Assembly (NCBI GenBank): GCA_000752035.1
Contig: CCFE01000018.1
Location: forward strand, 310,001 to 374,000
Direction of reading: 5' to 3'
Source of the DNA: Bacillus rubiinfantis
GTDB lineage: Bacteria > Bacillota > Bacilli > Bacillales > Cytobacillaceae
DNA length: 64,000 nucleotides
In this document: positions 30,541 through 38,778 of the stretch, one piece after another
How positions within the stretch are numbered: the first letter of the stretch is position 1
How the letters are laid out: each line of letters begins with the position of its first letter
Program-made: the position numbers and the translations under genes
The notes under the pieces: generated by a model
Database searches by the model: none
What the model was told of the DNA's origin: nothing
What the model saw: the letters and a program-made list of their open reading frames with translations, nothing else

Positions 30541-31509
30541 GTGAAGAAAAGGCTATGGGTAAGCATATTACTGCTATTGATTATTTCAACAGCAGGTTGT
30601 ACAAACAATGAGGATAGTAAAAACTCTAAAAACGCCGAAAAAAGTAACATAAGGGATACTCCTTATAAAATTTCTGAAGTTACCTCACTGAGTGTAAGCC
30701 GAATTCTGGGGGTGGGATATCCTGGTAATGATCATGCGCTTTATCTTGCTTCTAATCGGGGTTTAAAACTGTATCGCGATGGGAAATGGTATAAAACCAC
30801 CACAAATAACCACCAATATATGGGCTTTCAGGCGATAAAGCATGGATTTATCGCCAGCGGTCATCCGCAAAAGGGAACAGGGCTCAAAGATCCACTGGGG
30901 ATTATAAAGAGTAGTGACAAAGGGGAGAGTTTTGAAAAACTCGCTTTTTATGGTAAAACAAATTTTTATTTCATGGCCGCAGGGTACTCTGGAAACGGAA
31001 TTTATGTAATTAGTGAAAATCAGAATGAAAGCTTGCATCCTGGTGTTAATTATTCAAATGATGGAGGGGAAAGTTGGGAAAAAAGCGAATTGACAGGATT
31101 TGACGCTGATTCGTTTGGAATGCTGGCAGTAAATCCTGAGAATGATGATATCTTGGCAATGGCTACAAGAACAGGAATATATTATTCTGTAAATAACGGT
31201 AATACGATGAAAAGGATAACGGAACCGTACATGGTGACAGCAATAACGTTTTTAGGTGAATCACTGCTTTACTCTAGTGTAGAAAATAATAAGATTTTGC
31301 TAAAAGTCATGCGTCCAGGAGCAAGTAAACAGCAAACATTGCAAATCCCATTTTTAGATTATGATAATCCAATTACGTATTTAGCAGTCAATTCAAGGAA
31401 TATAAAACAAATAGCCTTCACTACGTATAAGAATGATGTCTATGAATCATTAGACGGAGGAAAGAAGTGGACAATCCTTCTGAAGGATGGAAAAAAGGAG
31501 CGGGAATAA
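30541..31509 (+). CDS. Lipoprotein with BNR/Asp-box repeats
   Basis: A 322-residue exported lipoprotein. The signal peptide MKKRLWVSILLLLIISTAGC ends in a lipobox with Cys20 as the lipidated residue, followed by a Ser/Asn/Lys-rich linker. The mature part has several Asp-box motifs (SSDKGESF, SNDGGESW, SVNNGNTM, SLDGGKKW) typical of beta-propellers such as sialidases and the F510_1955-type glycosylhydrolase-like proteins of Bacillus. Catalytic residues are not identifiable. GTG 30541 follows CCGGAGGG. The terminator overlaps its stop codon and is shared with the convergent sigK. Confidence 0.82.
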   Translation: MKKRLWVSILLLLIISTAGCTNNEDSKNSKNAEKSNIRDTPYKISEVTSLSVSRILGVGYPGNDHALYLASNRGLKLYRDGKWYKTTTNNHQYMGFQAIKHGFIASGHPQKGTGLKDPLGIIKSSDKGESFEKLAFYGKTNFYFMAAGYSGNGIYVISENQNESLHPGVNYSNDGGESWEKSELTGFDADSFGMLAVNPENDDILAMATRTGIYYSVNNGNTMKRITEPYMVTAITFLGESLLYSSVENNKILLKVMRPGASKQQTLQIPFLDYDNPITYLAVNSRNIKQIAFTTYKNDVYESLDGGKKWTILLKDGKKERE

Positions 31510-31530
31510 CATTCTCCGCTCCCTTTTTTT
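31497..31530. terminator. Bidirectional terminator between the lipoprotein gene and sigK
   Basis: GGAGCGG (31497-31503) and CCGCTCC (31516-31522), then a T-run; an A-run precedes the stem, so it also works on the minus strand. It overlaps the lipoprotein stop codon. Confidence 0.85.
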
Positions 31531-32248
31531 AGTTGTTCTTTTTTTTTCGCTCTTTTTCGGCACGATAGAATTCGTGAAACATCTTCATTAGAGCCCGCTT
31601 TTCAATGCGAGAGACATAGCTGCGAGAAATACCAAGTTCTTTTGCAATTTCTCGCTGTGTTTTTTCTTTTTGCAAATCGAGACCAAAACGGCCAATGATG
31701 ACTTCTTTTTCACGAGTATCCAACACCTCAATATATTTTTTTATTTTTTCTAATTCCATATTGAGCTGGATCGTGTCCACGACATCTTCTGATTCAGATT
31801 TAAGAACATCAATAAGCGAGATTTCATTTCCTTCCTTATCTTGACCGATTGGGTCATGGAGAGAAACATCCTTTTTGGTCTTCTTTAACGCCCGCAAATG
31901 CATCAGAATTTCATTTTCAATACAACGAGCAGCATATGTGGCAAGCTTTGTCCCTTTGCCTTCAGAATAGCTTTCAATTGCCTTGATTAAGCCAATGGTT
32001 CCGATGGAGATTAAGTCCTCAGAATCTTCTCCGGTATTTTCAAACTTTTTTACAATATGTGCGACCAATCGTAAATTATGTTCAATCAACATATTGCGAG
32101 CATGCGGGTCCCCATCAGCCATTAACTGTAAGTATTTCCGTTCTTCTGCAGCAGATAGGGGTTGAGGAAAGGCATTATTTTTTACATAAGATACGAGAAA
32201 TAGAAATTCCTTCATTAAATACCCAAGAGCCGTTAAGATTCCTGACAT
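31529..32248 (-). CDS. sigK: Sporulation sigma factor SigK (pro-sigma-K), uninterrupted
   Basis: A 239-residue sigma-70 family factor that directs late mother-cell gene expression. An N-terminal pro-sequence of about 20 residues (MSGILTALGYLMKEFLFLVS) precedes YVKNNAFPQPLS, where SpoIVFB cleaves in B. subtilis. Region 2 (NLRLVAHIVKKFENTGEDSEDLISIGTIGLIKAIESY) and region 4 (REIAKELGISRSYVSRIEKRAL) are complete. The stretch around LHDPIGQDKEGNEISLID, near where B. subtilis carries the skin prophage, is continuous, so no excision is needed. It lies between a lipoprotein gene and pssA. Confidence 0.97.
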   Translation of the reverse strand: MSGILTALGYLMKEFLFLVSYVKNNAFPQPLSAAEERKYLQLMADGDPHARNMLIEHNLRLVAHIVKKFENTGEDSEDLISIGTIGLIKAIESYSEGKGTKLATYAARCIENEILMHLRALKKTKKDVSLHDPIGQDKEGNEISLIDVLKSESEDVVDTIQLNMELEKIKKYIEVLDTREKEVIIGRFGLDLQKEKTQREIAKELGISRSYVSRIEKRALMKMFHEFYRAEKERKKKNN

Positions 32249-32348
32249 TATATCCCCCCCGTAACGTTGGACTATAGCCTATAATCCATTCCTATGAAAA
32301 AAACAAAAAATTGTGTCTGTCCTGATAATTTAATTTAGCTTTTCTGGG

Positions 32349-32396
32349 AAAATAAAAACAAAGACCTACAGTTTGAATCAGCTGCAAGTCTTTGTC
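32349..32396 (-). terminator. Terminator of pssA (minus strand)
   Basis: ACAAAGAC (about 32359-32366) pairs with GTCTTTGT (32388-32395), with a CAG/CTG inner pairing; on the minus strand TTTTTATTTT follows. Confidence 0.75.
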
Positions 32397-32425
32397 AGGA
32401 GGCCAATAGGCAAATTGGGGTAGAG

Positions 32426-32965
32426 CTATACTTTTTTGAGCTTAATATTGCTAACCATGAGAAACGATAAGATGATTAAAGTAAATAAGAACGTTTGGGC
32501 AGGAAGATAAGGAATCGCCAAGTAACTTAATGTGGCAAGACATCCGGCAGCTGTAATCGGCAGGCCGGTAAAATACCCATTGTTTTCTGTAATATTAAAT
32601 CTTGCTAATCTAAAAGCCCCGCAACCAATATAAAAGACAGTAAAAAAGGATCCTGGTCCTCCGAATTCATGCAAAATACCTTGATATAGTAATAGTGCAG
32701 GTGCTACCCCAAATGATATAATATCACTCATTGAATCTAATTGTTTGCCTAGTTCAGATTCAATATTAAATTTACGGGCAATCATGCCATCGAAGCGATC
32801 AGCCAGCGCCGCAATAAAAATAAGTAGCAGGCTTAACCGTAAGTTACCATGTAATCCAAAAACAATGGCAAATCCACCCAATGATAAATTTATTAATGTC
32901 ATGACATTGGCTGTTTGCGATTTAAGTTTTTTAATTGTTTGATCAAGTACCTCTAAGATAAACAC
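32426..32965 (-). CDS. pssA: CDP-diacylglycerol--serine O-phosphatidyltransferase
   Basis: A 179-residue membrane enzyme that makes phosphatidylserine from CDP-diacylglycerol and serine. The CDP-alcohol phosphotransferase signature DGx2ARx8Gx3Dx3D is complete (DGMIARKFNIESELG then KQLDSMSD). Several hydrophobic helices are present (ADRF precedes; NVMTLINLSLGGFAIVFGLH near the start; TFLFTLIILSFLMV at the end). The start is GTG 32965 (complement) with AAAGGAGG nine bases upstream. psd, the next enzyme, is divergently transcribed 123 bp away, not in one operon as in B. subtilis. Confidence 0.95.
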   Translation of the reverse strand: MFILEVLDQTIKKLKSQTANVMTLINLSLGGFAIVFGLHGNLRLSLLLIFIAALADRFDGMIARKFNIESELGKQLDSMSDIISFGVAPALLLYQGILHEFGGPGSFFTVFYIGCGAFRLARFNITENNGYFTGLPITAAGCLATLSYLAIPYLPAQTFLFTLIILSFLMVSNIKLKKV

Positions 32966-33088
32966 TAATTTATTCCTCCTTTCATACCGGAAGGGGTTTA
33001 TTTTTGGCAGTATATTCTATATTATTTAATTCTAAAGGTTTTATGTCTATTCGTAAAGAGTATTTTTACACTATTTGGGGGGCTTGCA

Positions 33089-33877
33089 ATGTTGCAGTTA
33101 GTTTATCGTCTGCTGATTGAATTAACAAATGGCAGATGGTCGTCAACTTTTCTTAAACGGTTTACAAAATCTCGATTAAGTCGAGTGGTGGTACCATCTT
33201 TTGCGAAAGTATACCATATAAATCAGGCGGAAATGGAGAAGGAATTAGCACAATATCCGACGCTTCATGACTTATTTGTCCGTAAGTTAAAAGATGATGC
33301 AAGGAAAATTGACAGTACGATAGATTCTGTAATTAGTCCAGTTGATGCCGTTATTGAAGATATCGGAACAATTACAGAGACAAGGGAAATGAAGGTTAAA
33401 GACAAAGTATATTCTATCGAAGAGATGTTAGGGGACGAAGAGATACTTACAAAGTATCAAAATGGTACCTATATGATTCTGTATTTGAGCCCTAGTCATT
33501 ATCACCGTATTCATAGTCCTGTCGCTGGTCTTGTTAAAAAGCAATGGACACTTGGTTCAAAATCGTACCCAGTCAATAAATGGGGCTTAAAATACGGGGT
33601 GCGTACGTTGGCAAAAAATTATCGAGTCATGACGGAGGTACAAACAAATGTTGGTCATGTAACAATCGTAAAAATTGGTGCCATGTTTGTTAATTCTATT
33701 GAGACTACCTATAAGGGAGAAAAGCTTGAAAAGGGTGAAGAACTGGCTTACTTCACATTTGGTTCTACGGTAGTATTGTTATTTGAAAAAGGAATTTTTC
33801 AAGTGGAGGACTCAATCGTTATACCACACGATATTAAAATGGGCGAAAAAATAGGGCGATTGATCAAGAATGAATAG
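33089..33877 (+). CDS. psd: Phosphatidylserine decarboxylase proenzyme
   Basis: A 262-residue pyruvoyl-dependent enzyme converting phosphatidylserine to phosphatidylethanolamine. YLSPSHYHRIHSPVAG carries the catalytic His of the family; the self-cleavage site is G-S in YFTFGSTVVLLFEKG near residues 227-241, where Ser becomes the pyruvoyl group of the alpha chain. VISPVDAVIEDIG gives the Asp of the self-processing triad. ATG 33089 follows a G-rich site (GGGGGGC). Divergent from pssA, with which it forms a two-step membrane-lipid pathway. Confidence 0.95.
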   Translation: MLQLVYRLLIELTNGRWSSTFLKRFTKSRLSRVVVPSFAKVYHINQAEMEKELAQYPTLHDLFVRKLKDDARKIDSTIDSVISPVDAVIEDIGTITETREMKVKDKVYSIEEMLGDEEILTKYQNGTYMILYLSPSHYHRIHSPVAGLVKKQWTLGSKSYPVNKWGLKYGVRTLAKNYRVMTEVQTNVGHVTIVKIGAMFVNSIETTYKGEKLEKGEELAYFTFGSTVVLLFEKGIFQVEDSIVIPHDIKMGEKIGRLIKNE

Positions 33878-33904
33878 AAACATGCTCTTATTTATCCTTA
33901 TAGA

Positions 33905-33930
33905 ATAAAAAAAGGGCCTATAAAAGGCCA
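33905..33930 (-). terminator. Terminator of sda (minus strand)
   Basis: On the minus strand GGCCTTTTATAGGCC is followed by CTTTTTTTAT. It lies between the convergent psd and sda genes. Confidence 0.82.
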
Positions 33931-33942
33931 GTGAAAGCAGGA

Positions 33943-34083
33943 TTATGAAGTCATCCTTATCTTATGGTACAATGACCGGCGGCGAATTTCCGATTCAATG
34001 AGCTTGATAAAATCTTGACTTAGATTTAATTCTTTTGCTTTATAATAGGATTCGATTAATAATTCATCTGACAGTTTTCGCAT
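33943..34083 (-). CDS. sda: Sporulation checkpoint protein Sda (KinA inhibitor)
   Basis: A 46-residue ORF on the minus strand starting at ATG 34083. MRKLSDELLIESYYKAKELN followed by LSQDFIKLIESEIRRRSL is clearly Sda, the helical hairpin that binds histidine kinases such as KinA and blocks Spo0A activation while DNA is damaged or replication has just begun. The ribosome-binding site is GGAGGTGG. The upstream region carries a cluster of DnaA boxes, in line with the known DnaA control of sda in B. subtilis. A terminator follows. Confidence 0.96.
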   Translation of the reverse strand: MRKLSDELLIESYYKAKELNLSQDFIKLIESEIRRRSLYHKIRMTS

Positions 34084-34185
34084 GTCAGAATCCACCTCCG
34101 AATTTTGAAGTTCTATTTTTCATGAAAAAAACATAGAATAGTACGTTCTAGTGGTGTACCATTAATCTACCAAATTTATGCGGGG

Positions 34186-34199
34186 AGAACAACCGTTCT
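34186..34199. promoter_or_regulatory. LexA-like palindrome upstream of sda
   Basis: AGAACAACCGTTCT contains GAAC-N4-GTTC, the core of the Bacillus LexA (DinR) box, with symmetric flanks. It lies about 105 bp before the sda start. It matches 11 of 14 positions of the consensus CGAACRNRYGTTYC. Confidence 0.45.
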
Positions 34200-34201
34200 A
34201 A

Positions 34202-34300
34202 ATATCCACAATAATAAGTGGATAACTTGTGATTAAATTGTTTATAACGTGATGGAATGTGGGTAATACAATGGGTATAATGTTAATAACTTTATCCACA
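34202..34300. promoter_or_regulatory. DnaA-box cluster in the sda-yqeG gap
   Basis: Four DnaA-box-like 9-mers lie within 99 bp: ATATCCACA (34202-34210), TTATCCACT on the minus strand (34217-34225), TTACCCACA on the minus strand (34258-34266) and a perfect TTATCCACA (34292-34300). The 420-bp gap 34084-34504 holds no gene that I can support. DnaA is known to act at the sda promoter in B. subtilis; binding here is inferred. Confidence 0.75.
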
Positions 34301-34504
34301 ATTGGTGAAAAAGTGGAATTTTGTCGAAAAATTTTTATAACTTCTTCAATAAATTGTCATATTTTTAGCAGTAATGCTGCTAGTAAGCCATTTATTAATG
34401 GTAAATAAACCTTAAACTTTGAATCAATGGCTAAAGTTCGTTATCATTGCATTGTACAAGAAAAGGTGAGATAAAAAGTTTTCTTATAATGAGGTGTTAA
34501 CCGG

Positions 34505-35020
34505 GTGTTAAAACAATTTTTACCGAAAGAGCATTTTAAAAGCGTTCTTGACATATCACCGCAGGCTTTAAAAGCTAGAGGAATTAAAGGAATTATTACC
34601 GATTTAGATAATACTTTAGTCGAGTGGGATCGTCCGAGTGCCACTCCACAGCTAGTAAAATGGTTTGAAGAAATAAAGCGAAACAATATTCTTGTTACGA
34701 TTGTATCCAATAATAATGAAGAGAGAGTCAAGGCATTTGCTGACCCGCTTGGAATACCATTTATTTATCAGGCTAGAAAACCATTGGTAAGAGCTTTTAA
34801 GCAAGCACTGTTGCAAATGGGAATAAAAAAAGAGGAGGCTGTTGTCATTGGCGACCAGCTATTGACTGATGTTTTGGGCGGGAATCGCAGCGGATTCCAT
34901 ACGATCCTAGTCGTACCGGTTGCCCAGACAGATGGCCTAGCTACAAAGTTTAATCGCTTTGTGGAGCGGCGAATTATGAATTGGTTCCGAAAAAAAGGAA
35001 TGCTACAATGGGAGGATTAA
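34505..35020 (+). CDS. yqeG: YqeG family HAD-type phosphatase
   Basis: A 171-residue HAD IIIA phosphatase. The nucleophile motif is IITDLDNTLVEWD (Asp near residue 37, DxDxT-like), motif II is TIVSNN, and the Lys region and motif III are in ARKPLVRAFKQALLQMG and VVIGDQLLTDVLGGN. The fold is certain; the physiological substrate is not, although some family members dephosphorylate phosphatidylglycerophosphate. The start GTG 34505 has GAGGTG eight bases upstream. It is the first gene of the yqeG-to-yqeM operon. Confidence 0.92.
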   Translation: MLKQFLPKEHFKSVLDISPQALKARGIKGIITDLDNTLVEWDRPSATPQLVKWFEEIKRNNILVTIVSNNNEERVKAFADPLGIPFIYQARKPLVRAFKQALLQMGIKKEEAVVIGDQLLTDVLGGNRSGFHTILVVPVAQTDGLATKFNRFVERRIMNWFRKKGMLQWED

Positions 35021-35023
35021 TTT

Positions 35024-36133
35024 GTGAGTGATCAACAACATATTTGTATAGGCTGTGGAGTCAGCATTCAAACTGAAAATCCCGACAGCATTGGTTATGC
35101 ACCTTCTTCTGCTCTTGAGAAGGAGATGATTATTTGTCAAAGATGTTATCGCTTAAAGCATTACAATGAGATCCAAGATGTGAACTTAACGGATGATGAT
35201 TTTTTGAGGATCTTAAATGGAATTGGACAGACTGATGCCTTGATTGTAGTAGTTGTCGATATTTTTGATTTCAATGGAAGCTGGCTGCCGGGAATTCAGC
35301 GTTTTGCCGGTCAAAATAAAGTTATTCTTGTCGGCAACAAAGTGGACTTGCTGCCAAAGTCGGTAAAATCTCATAAACTAATCCATTGGATGAAGCATGA
35401 GGCACGGGAACTTGGCCTAATACCGGAAGAGATCTTTTTGGTGAGTGCCGGGAAAGGCTGGATGATGAAGGAAACAGCGGCTGCGATTGACGAATTACGT
35501 AACGGTAAAGATGTCTATGTAGTAGGCTGTACGAATGTAGGGAAATCTACTTTTATTAACAGAATTATTAAGGAAGTAACTGGGGAAGGGGATGTGATTA
35601 CTACTTCTCATTTTCCAGGTACGACATTGGATATCATAAGGATTCCATTGGATGACGGCAAGGCATTAATCGATACACCGGGGATTATTAACCATCATCA
35701 AATGGCCCATTATGTTGATTCAAAGGACTTAAAGGTGATTACACCTAAGAAGGAAATTAAGCCAAAGGTCTATCAATTAAATGAAGGACAAACACTGTTC
35801 TTTGGTGGATTGGCAAGGTTTGACTATGTAAGAGGTGGCCCGAAACGTTCATTTGTCTGCTATTTGTCCAATGAGTTACCTATTCACCGAACAAAAATGG
35901 ACAAGGCTGCTGAACTCTATCAAAACCATCTGGGTGAATTGTTAACGCCGCCGCGTCCGGGACAACTAGCTACTTTTCCTGAGCTAGTCAAGCAAGAGTA
36001 TATGATTAAAGAGGCAAAAACAGATATCGTATTTTCAGGTCTTGGCTGGATAACGGTAAATGAACCTGGCGTAAAGGTGATAGCTTATGTCCCAAAAGGC
36101 GTACAAACCATTATAAGGCGCTCATTAATTTAA
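35024..36133 (+). CDS. yqeH: Ribosome biogenesis GTPase YqeH
   Basis: A 369-residue circularly permuted GTPase needed for 30S subunit assembly. An N-terminal zinc finger (CIGCG near 8-12 and CQRCYRLKHYN near 39) is followed by the permuted G motifs: NKVDLLPK (G4) first, then VGCTNVGKSTF (G1) and DTPGIINH (G3). The C-terminal domain is the TRAP-like RNA-binding region. GTG 35024 lies 3 bp after yqeG with GGGAGG in the yqeG end. aroE follows. Confidence 0.96.
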   Translation: MSDQQHICIGCGVSIQTENPDSIGYAPSSALEKEMIICQRCYRLKHYNEIQDVNLTDDDFLRILNGIGQTDALIVVVVDIFDFNGSWLPGIQRFAGQNKVILVGNKVDLLPKSVKSHKLIHWMKHEARELGLIPEEIFLVSAGKGWMMKETAAAIDELRNGKDVYVVGCTNVGKSTFINRIIKEVTGEGDVITTSHFPGTTLDIIRIPLDDGKALIDTPGIINHHQMAHYVDSKDLKVITPKKEIKPKVYQLNEGQTLFFGGLARFDYVRGGPKRSFVCYLSNELPIHRTKMDKAAELYQNHLGELLTPPRPGQLATFPELVKQEYMIKEAKTDIVFSGLGWITVNEPGVKVIAYVPKGVQTIIRRSLI

Positions 36134-36156
36134 TGAATATAGGATGGGGAGAAACA

Positions 36157-36996
36157 ATGAAGAAGCTTTTTGCTGTGATTGGGGATCCTATCGGCCACTC
36201 AATGTCTCCAATAATGCATAATGATTTATTTGCTTTTTACGATATTGATGGCTGTTACTTGCCGTTCCAGGTAAAATCGGAAAATCTAGGGGAAGCTGTA
36301 AAGGGATTAAAAGCAATAGGAGCAGGCGGTTTTAACGTTACAGTACCACATAAGAGTAACATTATTCCATTCTTGGATGAGGTTGATGAGCTAGCTGCTA
36401 GTATTGGCGCAGTAAATACGGTAGTTAATGAAAATGGCAAATTAAAAGGATATAATACGGATGGTCCAGGGTTTTTAATGGGGCTGCAAATGTTAATGCC
36501 CACTACTAAGAATAAAAGGATTCTCATAATTGGTGCGGGTGGTGCAGCTCGAGCCATCTATTTTACGCTGGCTAAAGAAAAACCTGCTATCATTGACATT
36601 GCCAATCGAACGGCTGCAAAAGCGCAACATTTAATTGAAGACTGTCCCTATCCAGTGTCTTCAACTGCGTATGCTTTAGTGGAAGCAGGGAAAATTACAG
36701 CAGAATATGACTTGATTGTTCACACTACTTTAATTGGTATGACTCCGAACATAGAAGAGATGGCGCTCGATGTCAACAATGTAAGATCCAAGTCACTAAT
36801 TTGTGATATTATTTATAATCCGTTAGAGACGAAATTCTTACGTGCTGCCAAGGAAAAAGGGGCGCTAATTCAAAACGGAATTGATATGTTTGTCTATCAG
36901 GGAGCATTGGCCTTTGAAAAGTGGACTGGGATTTTCCCTGATGTACAAAGAATGCGCAACAACGTTTTAAAACAACTAGGAGGTAACGGATGTTAA
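36157..36996 (+). CDS. aroE: Shikimate dehydrogenase
   Basis: A 279-residue NADP-dependent enzyme reducing 3-dehydroshikimate in aromatic amino acid synthesis. MKKLFAVIGDPIGHSMSPIMHN binds shikimate; GGFNVTVPHKSNI carries the catalytic Lys; GAVNTVV the Asn; GAGGAARAIYF is the NADP-binding loop with RTAAKA after it; QGALAFEKWTG closes the site. The start is ATG 36157 with GGGGAG upstream; a longer frame from 36133 has no ribosome-binding site. Overlaps yhbY by 7 bp. Confidence 0.96.
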   Translation: MKKLFAVIGDPIGHSMSPIMHNDLFAFYDIDGCYLPFQVKSENLGEAVKGLKAIGAGGFNVTVPHKSNIIPFLDEVDELAASIGAVNTVVNENGKLKGYNTDGPGFLMGLQMLMPTTKNKRILIIGAGGAARAIYFTLAKEKPAIIDIANRTAAKAQHLIEDCPYPVSSTAYALVEAGKITAEYDLIVHTTLIGMTPNIEEMALDVNNVRSKSLICDIIYNPLETKFLRAAKEKGALIQNGIDMFVYQGALAFEKWTGIFPDVQRMRNNVLKQLGGNGC

Positions 36997-37280
36997 CAGG
37001 AAAACAAAAAAGATTTCTACGCTCCCAAGCCCATCATTTAGACCCGATTTTCCAAGTCGGCAAAGGTGGCGTAAATCAAAATATGATTAAACAAATAGCT
37101 GACGCACTTGAAGCGAGAGAGCTTATTAAAGTAAGTGTTTTGCAAAACTGTGAAGAAGACAAAACAGTGGTTGCCCAGGAGTTAGCCCAAGGTTCCGGTG
37201 CAGAGCTTGTGCAAATCATTGGGAACACGATTGTTCTATATAAGGAGTCAGTTGAAAATAAGCAAATTACCCTTCCGTAA
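36990..37280 (+). CDS. yhbY: YhbY-type RNA-binding protein (CRM domain)
   Basis: A 96-residue single CRM-domain protein (YqeI in B. subtilis). MLTGKQKRFLRSQAHHLDPIFQVGKGGVN contains the GxxG RNA-binding loop (VGKGGVN). The family associates with pre-50S ribosomal particles. ATG 36990 overlaps the aroE end, with GGAGGT inside aroE, so translation is coupled. Its neighbours yqeH and rsfS also act in ribosome assembly. Confidence 0.94.
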   Translation: MLTGKQKRFLRSQAHHLDPIFQVGKGGVNQNMIKQIADALEARELIKVSVLQNCEEDKTVVAQELAQGSGAELVQIIGNTIVLYKESVENKQITLP

Positions 37281-37293
37281 AAGGTGGTAGCTG

Positions 37294-37863
37294 ATGAAGA
37301 AAATCGGAATCTTAGGTGGAACCTTTAATCCCCCGCATATTGGACATTTAGTGATTGCCAATGAGGTTTTAAATCAGTTACAACTTGATGAGATCTGGTT
37401 TATGCCAAATCATGAGCCGCCGCACAAGCGAAGGCCAGAATCAGTGAAAGATCAAGAGCGACTGTCTATGTTGGAACTGGCAATTAGCGGGAACCCTGCT
37501 TTTCGTATTCAGCCGATTGAACTACAACGTGAAGGCCCATCTTACACTATTGATACGATGATACTGCTCAATGAACAGTATCATCAATATCAATTCTTCT
37601 TTATTATCGGTGCAGATATGATTGAATACTTACCTAAATGGCGTAAAATTGATGAACTACTTAAGCTTGTTCAATTTGTTGGCGTCGATAGATCCTCATA
37701 CAGCCGTCAAAGTGACTATCCAATAATTTATGTTGATGTCCCGGCAATTGATATTTCTTCTAGTATGATTAGGGATCGTTTGAAACATGGAAAAACGGTA
37801 AAATATTTATTGCCCGATAATGTGATTGCTTATGTTGAGGAGAATCATCTATATGGAACGTGA
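37294..37863 (+). CDS. nadD: Nicotinate-nucleotide adenylyltransferase
   Basis: A 189-residue nucleotidyltransferase that joins NaMN and ATP to deamido-NAD. The first motif GGTFNPPHIGHL (residues 8-19) holds the HxGH ATP-binding site, and ISSSMIRDRL near 160-169 is the second (SxxxxR) motif. PNHEPPHKR is the substrate loop. ATG 37294 follows AAAGGTGG. It overlaps yqeK by 11 bp. Confidence 0.96.
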   Translation: MKKIGILGGTFNPPHIGHLVIANEVLNQLQLDEIWFMPNHEPPHKRRPESVKDQERLSMLELAISGNPAFRIQPIELQREGPSYTIDTMILLNEQYHQYQFFFIIGADMIEYLPKWRKIDELLKLVQFVGVDRSSYSRQSDYPIIYVDVPAIDISSSMIRDRLKHGKTVKYLLPDNVIAYVEENHLYGT

Positions 37864-38422
37864 AACGGCATTAAAACTAGTTAAGGAACAACTGACGGAG
37901 CATCGCTACCAGCACACATTAGGAGTAATGGAAACGGCGATTTCTTTGGCGAGACGATACGGTGTTGATGAAAAAAAGGCGGAAACTGCAGCCATTTTTC
38001 ATGATTATGCGAAGTTTCGGCCAAAAGAAGAAATGAAGCAGATTATTATTGAACAGAAGTTTCCACTTGACCTGCTTGAATATAATTCGGAGTTATGGCA
38101 TGCACCTGTTGGGGCTTTTTTAACAGAATCTGAGGCGGGAATTACCGACAGGGAGATTCTGGATGCCATTCGTTATCATACATCTGGCAGAGTCGGGATG
38201 ACTATACTTGAGAAAATCATTTACCTGGCTGATTATATCGAACCTGGCCGTCATTTCCCTGGAGTTGACGAGGTTCGTGATCTTGCTCAGCAAAACTTGG
38301 ATGCTGCACTGATTAAATCAGTGCAAAATACAATCATATTCTTATTAAAAAAGAATCAAACCGTGTATCCAGATACGTTTTATACGTATAACGATTTAAT
38401 AAAAAATAGGAGGATTGATTAA
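37853..38422 (+). CDS. yqeK: HD-domain diadenosine tetraphosphate hydrolase YqeK
   Basis: A 189-residue HD-superfamily metal hydrolase. YQHTLGVMETAISLARRYG supplies the first His; IFHDYAKFRP the HD pair; WHAPVGAF and AIRYHTSGR further metal ligands; YLADYIEPGRHFPGV is a YqeK hallmark. Family members cleave Ap4A symmetrically to ADP. The start is ATG 37853 with GAGGAG eight bases upstream; the frame from 37826 is longer but has no such site. It shares 11 bp with nadD and 1 bp with rsfS. Confidence 0.93.
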   Translation: MERETALKLVKEQLTEHRYQHTLGVMETAISLARRYGVDEKKAETAAIFHDYAKFRPKEEMKQIIIEQKFPLDLLEYNSELWHAPVGAFLTESEAGITDREILDAIRYHTSGRVGMTILEKIIYLADYIEPGRHFPGVDEVRDLAQQNLDAALIKSVQNTIIFLLKKNQTVYPDTFYTYNDLIKNRRID

Positions 38423-38778
38423 TGGACAATCGAGAATTACTTTCCTTGGCGTTAAAGGCGGCTGATGATAAGAGGGCTGAAGATATCGTTGCCCTAAATA
38501 TGAAGGGTATTTCGCTAATTGCAGATTATTTTATTATTTGCCATGGGAATTCAGATAAACAAGTCCAGGCAATCGCGAGAGAAATTCGCGAAAAAGCACA
38601 CGAACAAGGTTATGATGTTAAAAGAATGGAAGGCTTTGATGAGGCACGCTGGGTGCTGCTTGATTTGGGTGATGTTGTTGCCCATGTGTTCCATCGTGAT
38701 GAACGCATTTATTATAATTTGGAACGACTTTGGGGAGACGCACCAAGGTTGGATGTCCTCAGTGAATTAAACTCATGA
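38422..38778 (+). CDS. rsfS: Ribosome silencing factor RsfS
   Basis: A 118-residue protein (YqeL) that binds ribosomal protein L14 (uL14) on the 50S subunit and blocks subunit joining when nutrients run low. The core DYFIICHGNSDKQVQAIAREI and the end ARWVLLDLGDVVAHVFHRDER are diagnostic. The stop of yqeK and this start share a base (TAATG), and the next gene overlaps as ATGA, so translation is coupled across three genes. Confidence 0.96.
   Translation: MDNRELLSLALKAADDKRAEDIVALNMKGISLIADYFIICHGNSDKQVQAIAREIREKAHEQGYDVKRMEGFDEARWVLLDLGDVVAHVFHRDERIYYNLERLWGDAPRLDVLSELNS

Noticed and set aside
34485..34490. TATAAT just before yqeG as a -10 element
   Set aside because: It is directly followed by the yqeG ribosome-binding site, so a transcript starting there would lack a usable site; no -35 fits.
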